64,000 nt of DNA from Sphingobacteriales bacterium (GTDB lineage Bacteria > Bacteroidota > Bacteroidia > Chitinophagales > Chitinophagaceae). The notes below the pieces were generated by a model. That model was given only the letters and a program-made list of their open reading frames with translations, did no database searches and had not been told where the DNA came from. Position numbers and translations under genes: made by a program. Numbering within the stretch: the first letter of the stretch is position 1; every line of letters begins with the position of its first letter. Shown piece by piece: positions 7,845 to 17,400 of the stretch. The stretch is from assembly GCA_004144185.1 (NCBI GenBank), contig SEFP01000001.1, positions 1,240,001 through 1,304,000 on the forward strand, given 5' to 3'.

Positions 7845-8981
7845 TCAGCGTTTGGAGGCGCCGGATACCGTTGGGTAATACGTAAGGCCGTCGTCGCCGC
7901 GATAGACCGGTGAGGTCACGATCTGACCGCTCAGGTTATACTTCCAGAGCAAGGCGCCGGTTTCGACATCCAGTGCATACAGATAGCCATCGTCGCTGCC
8001 TACATACAGACTGTTGTTTACGATCAGCGGGGAGCTTTGAATGATGCGCCCTGTTTTAAACGACCATTTGGGATCGCCGTTGATAAAGCTGTAGGCGTAG
8101 AGGTTGTTGTCGTACGAACCTACAAATACCTTGTCATTGGCAAACACTGGTGAGGAATAAATCCGCTCGGCCGTTTTGCGTTGGAAGCGTGGCAATCTTG
8201 TGGTCGAGTCAACGCAATAGAAGTTGTAATCATTGGACCCGAACATAATGGAGCCGTTGAGCGCTGCCGGAGAGCTGTAGATTGGCCCCTGAGTCTGATA
8301 GCGCCACAGGATACGTCCGTTAGTCTGATTAAAGGCGTAGAGATAACCATCCGTATTGGTTGCATAGATGCGGTTGCCCATACGGGTGGGGCTGCTCCTG
8401 AATGCACCGGTAATAATGTTGCTGTCGTTGCGCCACAGCAGCGCGCCGTTGGTTTTATTGAGTGCAAAGAAGCCACTGTCTACCGTACCGAAAAACAGCT
8501 GATTCTGATACCGCAGGGGCGAGCCCGGAACCGGACTGGCCGTTCCATACGACCACCGGGTGGTGTTGTTGGCCGGGTTAAAGGCAAAGAAACTATCAAC
8601 GGTGCCGCCATAGTAGAGATACGTGCTGTCGCCGATCGGAGACGATTCCCCGCCCTGCTTTAAAAGCAGCTGCTTCTGAGGAATACCGGTGTTGGGGTCC
8701 AGCACATGCAGAATGCCGTTGCGGGTAGCCACATACAGCGCTTTGTCATCGGCAAAAGGTGTAGTCGACAAGTCGGCGCCCAGCCGGTATTCCCACTGCT
8801 GCGTACCGGTGGCCGGATCAAGGGCCCGCAGAATCTGATTGTTGCTGCTGATGTACAGGTGCGCGCCATACGTAGGCGTAAGCGGCGCATCATCACTATA
8901 CTCTTTTTTGCAGGAAAGGGCACCGCCGAGGGTCATCAGGCCAAGCAGCCCGGGCACTACCGTCTTTAAAAATCTGCGCAT
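7845..8981 (-). CDS. PQQ-type beta-propeller repeat lipoprotein
   Basis: The 378-residue protein begins MRRFLKTVVPGLLGL and has a lipobox ending in ALSC, so it is probably an outer-membrane or periplasmic lipoprotein. The rest is a series of about 40-residue blades with the PQQ_2 pattern (LYVGSDDGYLYALDVETG, LLWRNDSN, KWSFKTGR). Such propellers, as in BamB, are usually scaffolds; there is no dehydrogenase active site. The longer upstream frame to 9068 is rejected because the signal peptide starts at 8981 and a promoter box lies at 8990-8997. Confidence 0.9.
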   Translation of the reverse strand: MRRFLKTVVPGLLGLMTLGGALSCKKEYSDDAPLTPTYGAHLYISSNNQILRALDPATGTQQWEYRLGADLSTTPFADDKALYVATRNGILHVLDPNTGIPQKQLLLKQGGESSPIGDSTYLYYGGTVDSFFAFNPANNTTRWSYGTASPVPGSPLRYQNQLFFGTVDSGFFALNKTNGALLWRNDSNIITGAFRSSPTRMGNRIYATNTDGYLYAFNQTNGRILWRYQTQGPIYSSPAALNGSIMFGSNDYNFYCVDSTTRLPRFQRKTAERIYSSPVFANDKVFVGSYDNNLYAYSFINGDPKWSFKTGRIIQSSPLIVNNSLYVGSDDGYLYALDVETGALLWKYNLSGQIVTSPVYRGDDGLTYYPTVSGASKR

Positions 8982-8989
8982 GGGTCGGA

Positions 8990-8997
8990 TAAAAGTA
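8990..8997 (-). promoter_or_regulatory. Putative -7 box TACTTTTA of the propeller lipoprotein gene
   Basis: TACTTTTA on the minus strand ends 8 nt before the ATG at 8981. Two TTCCGGAA copies lie just upstream, where the -33 region would be. Confidence 0.5.
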
Positions 8998-9082
8998 GAA
9001 AAGCGTTTCCGGAACATTCCGGAAGGAACCGGCTCTAAAACCGGAAAAATACGACCTTCCGGCCGCATCTACAACCACCCAC

Positions 9083-9116
9083 AAAAAAGCGGTCCTGCCC
9101 GAAAGCATAGACCGCT
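9083..9116 (-). terminator. Terminator of hpf
   Basis: On the minus strand, AGCGGTC (9110-9116) pairs with GACCGCT (9088-9094) and runs into TTTTTT. Confidence 0.75.
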
Positions 9117-9143
9117 GGAAAAGAATCCGTATTTTAAAGAAGC

Positions 9144-9449
9144 TTATTCAGCTTCGGCGAGGCGCTCTTTCTGGCGTTTCAGCTGGTTGGTCATGCTGTC
9201 CATAGCCAGGGTAAAGCTTTCTTCAAACGTTTTGGACTGGTGCTTTACAAAGTAATTGTGCTTGGGCACCGCTACACGGATTTCGGCAATTTTGTCTTTG
9301 ATATTGTGAGCTACATTATCAAGCTTCAGAAACACATCTACATCCACAATCTTATCATGGAAGGTTTGCAGCTTGGCTGCTTTCTCTTTTACAAAGTCAA
9401 TTAATTTCTGATCGGCATCAAAATGCACAGACTGGACACGAATGTTCAT
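9144..9449 (-). CDS. hpf: Ribosome hibernation promoting factor (short HPF/RaiA)
   Basis: The 101-residue protein has the HPF/YfiA fold from end to end: MNIRVQSVHFDADQKLIDFV, the helix with AAKLQTFHDKI, the strand KIAEIRVAVPKHNYFV and the final helix FEESFTLAMDSMTNQLKRQK. It binds the 30S decoding site and stabilises inactive ribosomes in stationary phase. It lacks the C-terminal dimerisation domain of long HPF. It lies downstream of the xer and rpsU genes, the usual Bacteroidota order. Confidence 0.95.
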   Translation of the reverse strand: MNIRVQSVHFDADQKLIDFVKEKAAKLQTFHDKIVDVDVFLKLDNVAHNIKDKIAEIRVAVPKHNYFVKHQSKTFEESFTLAMDSMTNQLKRQKERLAEAE

Positions 9450-9692
9450 AATCGCACAAAGGATTTGGGTGAAACAATAAGGAAAAAAGACGTGTCAAAG
9501 AATCGTTCCGCTAGGCGTTGGCTGAAGTGGTTAGGCACTGAAAAGATAGGCGTTTTCCGTTTAAAACAAGTGCTCTTTAACGGAATCTTCCGGAATGGTT
9601 ATTGGCACTGAACGACTGTTATTCAGGAAGAAACGTCGTAAAAAAAAGATCCGGAAACCAGTCCTGCGCTCCCAAAATCAGTACCGTGCGAT

Positions 9693-10586
9693 TTATCCAC
9701 GGGGATGCAGCCGTCGGTGCATGTCTTTCAGGGCCTCGATATCGGCATGGGTATACACCTGTGTAGCCGAAAGACTGCTGTGCCCCAGCAAATCGCGGAT
9801 GGCCTGGATGTTGGCCCCGCTGGTCAACAGGTGCGTGGCAAACGAGTGGCGCAGTACATGCGGACTTTTACGTTTCAGGCTACACACCAGACTCAGGTAT
9901 TTTTTGACGGTCCGGTAGACCCAGACCGGATACAACGGCTCGCCTTTTTCCGTTACCAGCAACGTCGCTTCACGGGTGCCGAACCGCTGATGCTTTTCGC
10001 CCGTATACTGGCGGATCAGGGTTTGAAGCGCCGGACTGAGCGGCACTAAGCGCTCTTTACCACCTTTACCATGCACCAGCAGATTGCTGCTTTGCACATC
10101 GGCTTCGGTGAGGCTGATAAGCTCGGAGCGACGCAGCCCGCAGCCATACAGAATTTCAAGCGCCAGCTTCTCGGTGTCGCCCGCAAAGCCTTCCTCATAC
10201 TGCACCTCGTCGAGCAGCCGTTCCGATTCGGTTTCTTTGAGAAAAATGGGCAGTCGTTCCGGAACCTTCATCGCATGTCCCTTGCGGACCGGATTGGTCC
10301 GGATCAGATCTTCCCGCAGCAGGTACTGAAAAAAAGACGACAGGGTAGCCCGCTTGCGGTTGACGCTTCGCGGCTGCATCTGGTCTTTAAGGCGTAACTG
10401 CGCCAGCCAGCCGCGTACCTGATGATAGGTCACTTCATCCCAGCGTTCCAGCGTCGGATGAAACAACTGCAGCCAGTCGGAGAAACTTCGTAAGTCTCCT
10501 TCATAGGCCGCAAGCGTATTGGGTGAGTAGCGCTTTTCGTACCGGAGCAGCCTGAAAAAGGCCTCCTGTGCATCCATCATAGTCAT
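9693..10586 (-). CDS. xerC: Tyrosine recombinase of the XerC/XerD type
   Basis: The 297-residue protein has an N-terminal SAM-like core-binding domain and a C-terminal catalytic domain. All six catalytic residues are in place: Arg152 (GLRRSE), Lys174 (HGKGGKER), His243 and Arg246 (HVLRHSFATH), His269 (LGHSS) and Tyr278. Xer enzymes resolve chromosome dimers at dif. Its place between rpsU and hpf marks it as the housekeeping enzyme rather than a phage or island integrase. The start could be Met1, 3 or 4, since a promoter box at 10592-10599 lies just 5 nt upstream of Met1. Confidence 0.92.
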   Translation of the reverse strand: MTMMDAQEAFFRLLRYEKRYSPNTLAAYEGDLRSFSDWLQLFHPTLERWDEVTYHQVRGWLAQLRLKDQMQPRSVNRKRATLSSFFQYLLREDLIRTNPVRKGHAMKVPERLPIFLKETESERLLDEVQYEEGFAGDTEKLALEILYGCGLRRSELISLTEADVQSSNLLVHGKGGKERLVPLSPALQTLIRQYTGEKHQRFGTREATLLVTEKGEPLYPVWVYRTVKKYLSLVCSLKRKSPHVLRHSFATHLLTSGANIQAIRDLLGHSSLSATQVYTHADIEALKDMHRRLHPRG

Positions 10587-10591
10587 CCCGA

Positions 10592-10599
10592 TAAAAGTA
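10592..10599 (-). promoter_or_regulatory. Putative -7 box TACTTTTA of xerC
   Basis: TACTTTTA on the minus strand lies 5 nt before ATG 10586. A TTTTTTG string upstream, part of the rpsU terminator tail, is a possible -33 element, although its spacing (about 16 nt) is shorter than usual. Confidence 0.45.
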
Positions 10600-10616
10600 C
10601 AACCTTCCGGAACAGC

Positions 10617-10644
10617 AAAAAACCTCTGCCGGTTAAGGCAGAGG
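10617..10644 (-). terminator. Terminator of rpsU
   Basis: On the minus strand, CCTCTGCC (10637-10644) pairs with GGCAGAGG (10623-10630) and is followed by TTTTTT. Confidence 0.85.
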
Positions 10645-10684
10645 CTTGTAAAATCGGATCGAAATGCGATTCTGGGAAACGCTT

Positions 10685-10882
10685 TTAGTCGTCAAGACGA
10701 CCGGAAAGCAGCTCCTGACGATACACAGCTTTCAGTACTTCGGTACGGCGCTGAATCGACGGCTTGGTAAACGACTGACGTCTGCGCAGTTGCTGCAGGG
10801 TCCGGCTCTTCTCAAACTTGCGCTTGTACTTCTTGAGCGCCTTGTCGAGATTTTCGCAGTCTTTGGAATCGATGATGAGCAT
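10685..10882 (-). CDS. rpsU: 30S ribosomal protein bS21
   Basis: The 65-residue protein matches bS21: MLIIDSKDCENLDKALKKYK, then the basic KSRTLQQLRRRQSFTKPS and a short C-terminal extension. It sits on the 30S platform next to the 3' end of 16S rRNA. In Bacteroidota it helps hide the anti-Shine-Dalgarno sequence. The start is ATG 10882, 11 nt downstream of a full GGAGG, which is rare in this window. Known work in Flavobacterium indicates that bS21 level controls its own SD-bearing mRNA; the site here fits that. Confidence 0.95.
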   Translation of the reverse strand: MLIIDSKDCENLDKALKKYKRKFEKSRTLQQLRRRQSFTKPSIQRRTEVLKAVYRQELLSGRLDD

Positions 10883-10893
10883 AGGGTTAAATA

Positions 10894-10901
10894 CCTCCTT
10901 T
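10894..10901 (-). promoter_or_regulatory. Strong Shine-Dalgarno AAAGGAGG of rpsU
   Basis: The minus strand reads AAAGGAGG ending at 10894, 11 nt from the ATG. Other genes in the window lack a comparable site. A strong SD at rpsU is expected where bS21 occludes the anti-SD and autoregulates. Confidence 0.85.
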
Positions 10902-11035
10902 TTGTAAGAATCGGGGAGCGAAGGTACGGAACCCGGCAGGAAATACAAAGTATTAAGATGAGTTGATCAGGGCCAGTAAACGTTCCGGAATTAAGTCCCA
11001 ATCAGGTTGCAAAAGGTAGTAGTCCGGTGCCGGTC

Positions 11036-11491
11036 CTATCGCACGGGTACCAGCTTTCGGGACTGCCAGCGGTAGTATCGGGTACCGGTTTTGGTGTTGT
11101 AAGGTGGGGCACACTCGTAGCTGCCCATCCGGATGCGCCCCCGGCTGATGGCTTCCGGAACATAACAGATCTCCAGATCCGGAAAGGCACCGTCTACTTT
11201 CATACCTCTACCCGTATTCAGATAGACCGCCGTTTGCCGGTCTACAATGGCATTGCCACCGCCCTTAGGCGTCAGCACAAAAAATACCAGACAGTCGGTC
11301 CGGCCATCGCCATTCAGATCGCCGGTAATAGCTTTGGGGACATCAACCGATGCTCCTTCCCTGGCCTCGATCGTGGCTTTGTAGGATTCAAACTGCCGCA
11401 GGGCCTCCGTTGCCGGATTGAATGCCTGGGCGTTGGTGGTACCGGAAGCAAGCAAACTGAGGATTCCTGCTAGACAGGCCTTCTGGATCAT
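11036..11491 (-). CDS. Secreted hypothetical protein with a DxNxDG calcium-type loop
   Basis: The 151-residue protein has a signal peptide (MIQKACLAGILSLLASGTTNAQA). The mature part includes DLNGDGRTDCLVFFVL, a DxNxDGxxD loop of the type seen in FG-GAP and dockerin-like calcium sites, and a C-terminal tail rich in Arg and Tyr. No enzyme motif is seen and I do not recognise the family. It is monocistronic, facing away from the oxidoreductase across a 426-nt gap. Confidence 0.75.
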   Translation of the reverse strand: MIQKACLAGILSLLASGTTNAQAFNPATEALRQFESYKATIEAREGASVDVPKAITGDLNGDGRTDCLVFFVLTPKGGGNAIVDRQTAVYLNTGRGMKVDGAFPDLEICYVPEAISRGRIRMGSYECAPPYNTKTGTRYYRWQSRKLVPVR

Positions 11492-11917
11492 AAACGTTGA
11501 CTTTTACAGGTAAACAGTAAAACTGCGCCGACAAGCCAACCGCTCTAAAACCCTGGCCTGCAACTGATGACGACTGTAAACAAGCCGGATCTTTTAAGAA
11601 TCGAATGTGGAGTCGGCTTTGTAGCCCTCCATTTTATTGCAAAAGCACCTGACAGTTGTCTCTACCGGTCCGGGAAGAGGCTGATTAAATTCTTTTCATG
11701 CAACGTTCCTGGTTGCTAATTTAAATTCATATGTAACTTATTAGCCGCAAAATTATTTGAAGACGGATTGTATTTTAAAATCCTGTAAAGCAGGCTGGAC
11801 AAGCATCCTGCCGGATTCCGGAAGTTGGGCAACCGGCCTTTAGTGGCGCTATTTTAGTGCCTTAAAAAACACTGCGCTTTACGCCCTCTCTCTCTTTAAG
11901 TTTCTGCTGTACCCCTT
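11492..11917. other. 426-nt divergent intergenic region
   Basis: This AT-richer gap separates the secreted protein (-) and the luciferase-like oxidoreductase (+). I see one TTCCGGAA copy, several AT-rich tracts and no convincing ORF, tRNA or terminator. It probably holds both promoters. Confidence 0.5.
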
Positions 11918-12940
11918 ATGCTGCAATTCGGCCTTTCTACCTTCGCTGACCTCGGTGAGCTGTCTCCGCAACAACGTTTCCGAAACCTGCTCGAAGAAGG
12001 GCAACTGGCCGATCAGATGGCTTTCGATGTCTTTGCCATTGGCGAGCATCACCGTTCTGACTATGCCGTCAGTGCCCCGCCGGTTGCGCTGGGTGGAATC
12101 GCTGCTGTTACGAAAAACATCCGGTTGTCTTCAGCCGTCACGGTGCTCAGTAGTGAAGATCCGGTACGGGTCTTTCAGCAATTTGCAACGCTCGATAACA
12201 TCTCCGGTGGCCGTGCCGAAATCATGGCCGGCCGCGGTTCGTTCACCGAAAGCTTTCCGCTGTTCGGCTATGACTTACAAGACTACGAAACCCTGTTTGC
12301 TGAAAAGCTGGATCTGCTGGTTAAACTGTGCCGGAACGGTGTGGTGAGTGCTTCCGGAAAACACGTTCAGTCGCTTCAGGAGGTCACCGTGTACCCCCGG
12401 CCCATTCAGGATCCGCTGCCACTTTGGGTTGCCGTTGGTGGTACGCCCGAGTCGGTGATCCGTGCCGGCCGGTACAACCTGCCGCTGACCCTGGCGATTA
12501 TCGGTGGCCGTTGGGCGCATTTTATGCCCTACGTAGAATTGTACCGCAAAGTGCTGGCAGAAGCCGATCACGGCAATGCGCAGATCTGTATCAACCAGCA
12601 TTGTTATGTAGCCGAAGACTCTCAGCAGGCGGCGGCTGAGTTTTATCCGGCGCATCACGGTGTGTTCAGCCGTATTGGTCGCGAACGGGGCTGGCAGCCG
12701 GGCGGTCAGGCTGAGTTTGACGCGGCCTTACGTCCGGAAGGACATTTGCTGGTGGGCAGTCCCCAGCAGCTCATCGACAAGCTTTGCGCCGAACAGGATG
12801 CTTTTGGCAACACCCGTTTCCTATTACAAACCAGCATCGGAAACCTGCCTCACAAAAAAGTACTGGATTCCATTGAACTGCTGGCTACTAAAGTGATCCC
12901 GGCCGTACGCCAACATGTGGCCCATACCAAGAATGCCTGA
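11918..12940 (+). CDS. LLM-class flavin-dependent oxidoreductase
   Basis: The 340-residue protein belongs to the bacterial luciferase-like TIM-barrel family that uses reduced FMN. Family features are the opening FGLSTFADLGELSP, FAIGEHHRSDYAVSAPP, the NIRLSSAVTVLSSEDPVRV strand-loop, SGGRAEIMAGRGSFTESF and the late GSPQQLIDKL. The substrate cannot be predicted. The stop is followed directly by a hairpin made of two TTCCGGAA copies, shared with the convergent protease gene. Confidence 0.92.
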   Translation: MLQFGLSTFADLGELSPQQRFRNLLEEGQLADQMAFDVFAIGEHHRSDYAVSAPPVALGGIAAVTKNIRLSSAVTVLSSEDPVRVFQQFATLDNISGGRAEIMAGRGSFTESFPLFGYDLQDYETLFAEKLDLLVKLCRNGVVSASGKHVQSLQEVTVYPRPIQDPLPLWVAVGGTPESVIRAGRYNLPLTLAIIGGRWAHFMPYVELYRKVLAEADHGNAQICINQHCYVAEDSQQAAAEFYPAHHGVFSRIGRERGWQPGGQAEFDAALRPEGHLLVGSPQQLIDKLCAEQDAFGNTRFLLQTSIGNLPHKKVLDSIELLATKVIPAVRQHVAHTKNA

Positions 12941-12971
12941 CCCATTCCGGAACGAACGGTTCCGGAATGGG
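12941..12971. terminator. Convergent-gene hairpin built from two TTCCGGAA palindromes
   Basis: A perfect 13-bp stem, CCCATTCCGGAAC (12941-12953) with GTTCCGGAATGGG (12959-12971), has a 5-nt loop. It fills the 33-nt gap between the two stop codons. There is no T-tract, so efficiency as an intrinsic terminator is uncertain. Confidence 0.6.
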
Positions 12972-12973
12972 TA

Positions 12974-14239
12974 CTAATCCGGTGCGTACTCCTGATTGAC
13001 TCCGCGCACGCCTGAATAGGTGTTGGTGAAAATCTGGCCGTTTGGAAGAATGGCCCGCACCTGCACGTTAACTGCGCTGTTGGTAGCCGGAATCAAAAGG
13101 CGCACGGCCTGGGCGTTGTAGCCGGTTTCGGTTGCCTGCTCCGCCGGGGCTGTAACTGTTTTCAGCAGCCGGCCCTGGCCGTCATGGATCTGATACGATA
13201 CGTTTTGCAGTCTCGGTGGCGCTTGCTCACTCTGGAAGACCAGACTGAGCTGCACGCCTGTAGCACCATTTGCGGCCGGCAGACTTTTGAGAAAAACCGT
13301 TTCCGGAGCCAGTGTAGTCTGGTGGGCATCCGGTTTGCTGATGACCTGTCCGCCGGCAAGGTTCAACACCTGAACGGCCAGTATCCGGTGCAGCTCATAG
13401 CTGATGCGGCCATAGCCATTTTCGCCCCACTGGGTGCCCCAGGAATTTTTGAAAATAAAGCCTTCTGCGTCGTATCCTACAATGCAGACCGCATGACCGC
13501 CATTAAGTTCAGCCTCTTCATTTTTAAACCGAAGGGTGGCTTTCCCGGCATTGATGGCGTCGATAAGATCGTCCATCATCATCAGCTTTGCAACGGTATA
13601 GCCGTAGGTCTGCCCGTCGGAGACCACTACAAACAATTCGCCCGGACTCATAGCCGTGGTGCCTTTATGTCGCATCCACTGGTTGGCGTTGATGGCATAG
13701 CCCACCGGAATACTGTGAACGCCGTTGCGCAGTTGCTGCTGGATCCAATCTACCTCTTTGGCGTCTGCTCCGGATCGGAAAACAGCCTGTTCCTGCTCTA
13801 CCCGATAGGTATGTTTCCGGAACGACAGCGCATCGTACAGGCTGCCACCGGCAATATCGGCGCGCAGACTATCGAGGCGGCTGCCGGATTTCCAGATTGG
13901 TGCTTCCGGCTGGTACGGCGACTGCGCCTCCCGGACGACTCCGTCCCGGCGCAATACAGGTAGGTAGTACGACAGAAAGGCGCCTTCGCTGTACGCTTCG
14001 GTGGTGTCGAAATAGCCGTTGAGTTTGGCGCTGGTATACAAAGCCTGCTCTGAAAGGTCCACCGGAAAGCCCGGCAACGTTTCCAGGGCCGCAGCGATGG
14101 CAAATGCCGAGCAGGTGCCCCGGTTGGCCTGCGATTTCACCGGCGACTGCCAGCTCCGGTAATCAATGCTTTCCTGGGTATAAGCAAGATGGGAAATCCC
14201 TAAAAAGGCAACTAAAAGAACGGCCAGACGTTGAATCAT
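12974..14239 (-). CDS. Secreted papain-like (C1 family) cysteine protease
   Basis: The 421-residue protein starts with a signal peptide (MIQRLAVLLVAFLGISHLAYTQ). Papain-family catalytic elements are present: Gln37 and Cys43 in SQANRGTCSAFA, His in NGGHAVCIVGYD, and Asn in FKNSWGTQWGENGYG. About 100 C-terminal residues after the catalytic domain look like a beta-sandwich (FQSEQAPPRLQNVSYQI). An open frame extends upstream to 14587, but it has no homology and precedes the signal peptide, so ATG 14239 is chosen. The gene is divergent from icmF. Confidence 0.9.
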   Translation of the reverse strand: MIQRLAVLLVAFLGISHLAYTQESIDYRSWQSPVKSQANRGTCSAFAIAAALETLPGFPVDLSEQALYTSAKLNGYFDTTEAYSEGAFLSYYLPVLRRDGVVREAQSPYQPEAPIWKSGSRLDSLRADIAGGSLYDALSFRKHTYRVEQEQAVFRSGADAKEVDWIQQQLRNGVHSIPVGYAINANQWMRHKGTTAMSPGELFVVVSDGQTYGYTVAKLMMMDDLIDAINAGKATLRFKNEEAELNGGHAVCIVGYDAEGFIFKNSWGTQWGENGYGRISYELHRILAVQVLNLAGGQVISKPDAHQTTLAPETVFLKSLPAANGATGVQLSLVFQSEQAPPRLQNVSYQIHDGQGRLLKTVTAPAEQATETGYNAQAVRLLIPATNSAVNVQVRAILPNGQIFTNTYSGVRGVNQEYAPD

Positions 14240-14421
14240 ATGAAAACAGCGGATGAAGGAGGGCCGCCACGGGCTGTAAAGCTGGCTCGGAACGCCTTCT
14301 CTGCCAATACGTTCTTTATCGTATTTCCGGAAGCAAGTTCTTCTGACCTTCCTGAAACCAGGCCTTCCGGAAGATTTGATTCGGGAACAGACCCGGCTAT
14401 AGATGCTGCCCGGGCCTGTCT

Positions 14422-14429
14422 TACTTTTA
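14422..14429 (+). promoter_or_regulatory. Putative -7 box TACTTTTA of icmF
   Basis: TACTTTTA lies 26 nt before ATG 14456. It is the same string as the boxes upstream of xerC and the propeller lipoprotein gene. Confidence 0.45.
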
Positions 14430-14455
14430 CAATCTAAACGCTTTCTACGCCGGTT

Positions 14456-17400
14456 ATGTCTTTTACGCCCCAGCACAAAATCCGTATTGTTACCGCTGCC
14501 GCTTTGTTTGATGGGCACGATGCGTCCATCAACATCATGCGTCGCATCATGCAGGCCAACGGCGCCGAGGTCATTCACCTCGGTCACGACCGGTCAGTGC
14601 AGGAAGTGGTCGACTGTGCCATCCAGGAAGATGCCAACGCCATTGCGATTACCTCGTATCAGGGCGGCCACGTCGAGTACTTCAAGTACATGCACAATCT
14701 GCTGAACGAACGCGGCTGCGGACACATCAAGTTGTTTGGCGGTGGTGGTGGCGTAATCCTTCCGACCGAGATTGCAGAACTGCACGATTACGGCATTGCA
14801 CGCATCTACTCCCCGGATGACGGTCGTGCGATGGGGCTGGAAGGCATGATTCAGGATCTGCTGGAGCAAAGCGACTATGCCGTAGGCGATCAGCTCAATG
14901 GTGAACTGACGCACCTGCAGGAACACGATGCCAAAAGCATTGCCCGTCTCATTTCTGCCGCCGAAAACTATCCGGACGACGCCGATACCAAAGCGATGCT
15001 GGAAGAGGTGCGCCAGTGGCAACAATCCAACCCTACCGAAACGACCTCAGGTATTGCACCTGTACTCGGCATTACGGGTACCGGTGGTTCCGGAAAATCA
15101 TCGCTGGTCGATGAAATCGTACGCCGCTTTCTGCTCGACTTCCCTCAAAAAACCATCGCGTTGATTTCGGTCGATCCGTCGAAACGCAAAACCGGTGGCG
15201 CGCTGCTGGGTGACCGGATCCGGATGAACGCCATCCGGAATCCACGCGTATACATGCGTTCGATGGCCACGCGGCAAAGCAACCTCGCCGTATCCCGCCA
15301 TATCCAGGACGCCGTAGATATTCTGAAAGCGGCCCACTTCGACCTCATCATCCTCGAAACCTCCGGCATCGGACAAAGCGATACCCAGATTACCGATTAT
15401 TGTGACGCCTCGCTGTATGTGATGACGCCGGAATACGGTGCCGCTACCCAGCTGGAGAAAATCGACATGCTCGATTTCGCCGATGTCGTTTGCATCAACA
15501 AATTCGACAAGCGCGGTGCTGCCGATGCCCTGCGCGATGTCAAAAAGCAGTATCAGCGCAACCATAAACTCTTTGACGTAGACGCGGACACCATGCCGGT
15601 CTATGGTACGATTGCCAGCCAGTTCAACGATCCGGGTACCAACAATATGTACCGTGCGCTGATGGATATGATGGTGGCTAAAACCGGTGCCGATCTGCAG
15701 TCTACCCTGCGGTCGAACGGAGAAGAAAGCGAAAAAATATTTATCATCCCACCCAGCCGGACCCGTTACCTGAGTGAGATTTCGGAAAACAACCGGGGCT
15801 ACGACCGACGTGCCAAAGAGCAGGCCGATGTGGCGCAGAAACTGTTCGGCATCCGGAAAACCATCGAAACAGTAGAAGCTTCCGGAACGGAGACCGATAC
15901 TGATCTTGCCAATTCTCTTCAGGCGCTCTATCAGAAAGTATCCCTCGACCTCGATCCGAAAAATCTGGAACTGCTTAAAAACTGGGAAGCCAAAAAGCGC
16001 CAGTACCAGGATGAGTTCTACGTTTTCAAAGTGCGGGATAAGGAAATCAAAATCAAAACCCACACCGAAAGTCTCAGCCATACGATGGTGCCCAAAGTGG
16101 CAGTACCGAAGTTTGAAGCCTGGGGCGAAATTCTGAACTGGGTGCTGACCGAGAACTTCCCAGGTGAATTTCCGTACGCGGCTGGTATTTATCCGTTCAA
16201 GCGCGAAGGCGAAGACCCGACCCGGATGTTTGCCGGTGAAGGCGGTCCGGAGCGGACCAACAAACGGTTCCACTATGTGAGCAAAGGTCTGCCCGCAGCC
16301 CGGTTGTCGACCGCCTTTGACTCGGTTACGCTCTATGGCCAAGACCCCGATCCACGCCCTGATATCTACGGTAAAATCGGCAACTCCGGCGTGAGTGTTC
16401 CAACACTTGACGACGCCAAAAAGCTGTATTCCGGATTCAATCTTGCCGATCCGAAAACCTCTGTGTCGATGACCATCAACGGTCCGGCGCCTACGATTGC
16501 TGCGTTCTTCATGAATGCCGCCATCGACCAGCAGTGTGAACTGTACATCAAAGCCAACGGACTGGAAGCTGAAGTAGACGAGAAGATCAACGCCATTTAC
16601 AAGGCCAAAGGCGTAGCGCGACCCACCTACGGCGTACCGGGCGAATTTAACGGCAGCCTTCCGGAAGGCAACAACGGTCTGGGACTCATGTTGCTGGGCG
16701 TAACCGGCGATCAGATACTTCCGGAAGACGTCTATGCCAGGATCAAAGCCGATACGCTGAAGCAGGTGCGCGGAACTGTCCAGGCCGATATTCTCAAAGA
16801 AGACCAGGCGCAGAATACCTGTATTTTTTCGACCGAGTTTTCGTTGCGCGTAATGGGCGATGTACAACAATATTTTATTGATCAGGGCGTCCGGAATTTC
16901 TACTCCGTATCGATTTCCGGATACCACATTGCCGAGGCCGGTGCTAACCCGATTTCGCAGCTGGCCTTTACACTGAGCAACGGCTTTACGTTTGTGGAAT
17001 ACTACCTCAGCCGGGGCATGAACATCGACGATTTTGCGCCGAATCTGAGCTTCTTCTTCTCGAATGGCGTTGATCCGGAATACTCGGTCATCGGTCGCGT
17101 ATCCCGCCGTATCTGGGCCAAGGCCATGAAGTACAAGTATGGTGGCAACGAACGGAGCCAGATGCTGAAGTATCATATCCAGACCTCCGGTCGGTCGCTG
17201 CACGCCCAGGAAATCGACTTCAACGATATCCGGACCACATTACAGGCCCTATATGCCATCTACGACAACTGCAACAGCCTGCACACCAACGCCTACGACG
17301 AAGCCATTACCACCCCTACGGAAGAAAGCGTGCGCCGGGCGATGGCCATTCAGCTAATCATCAACCGCGAGCTGGGACTGGCTAAAAACGAAAATCCGCT

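Noticed and set aside
9693-10586. Xer recombinase as integrase of the conflict island
   Set aside because: It is 18 kb away, lies in the conserved rpsU-xerC-hpf context and has native composition.
15098-17203. Long antisense open frame opposite icmF
   Set aside because: It is a codon-composition shadow of the real gene. The icmF translation has full domain homology, the antisense frame none.
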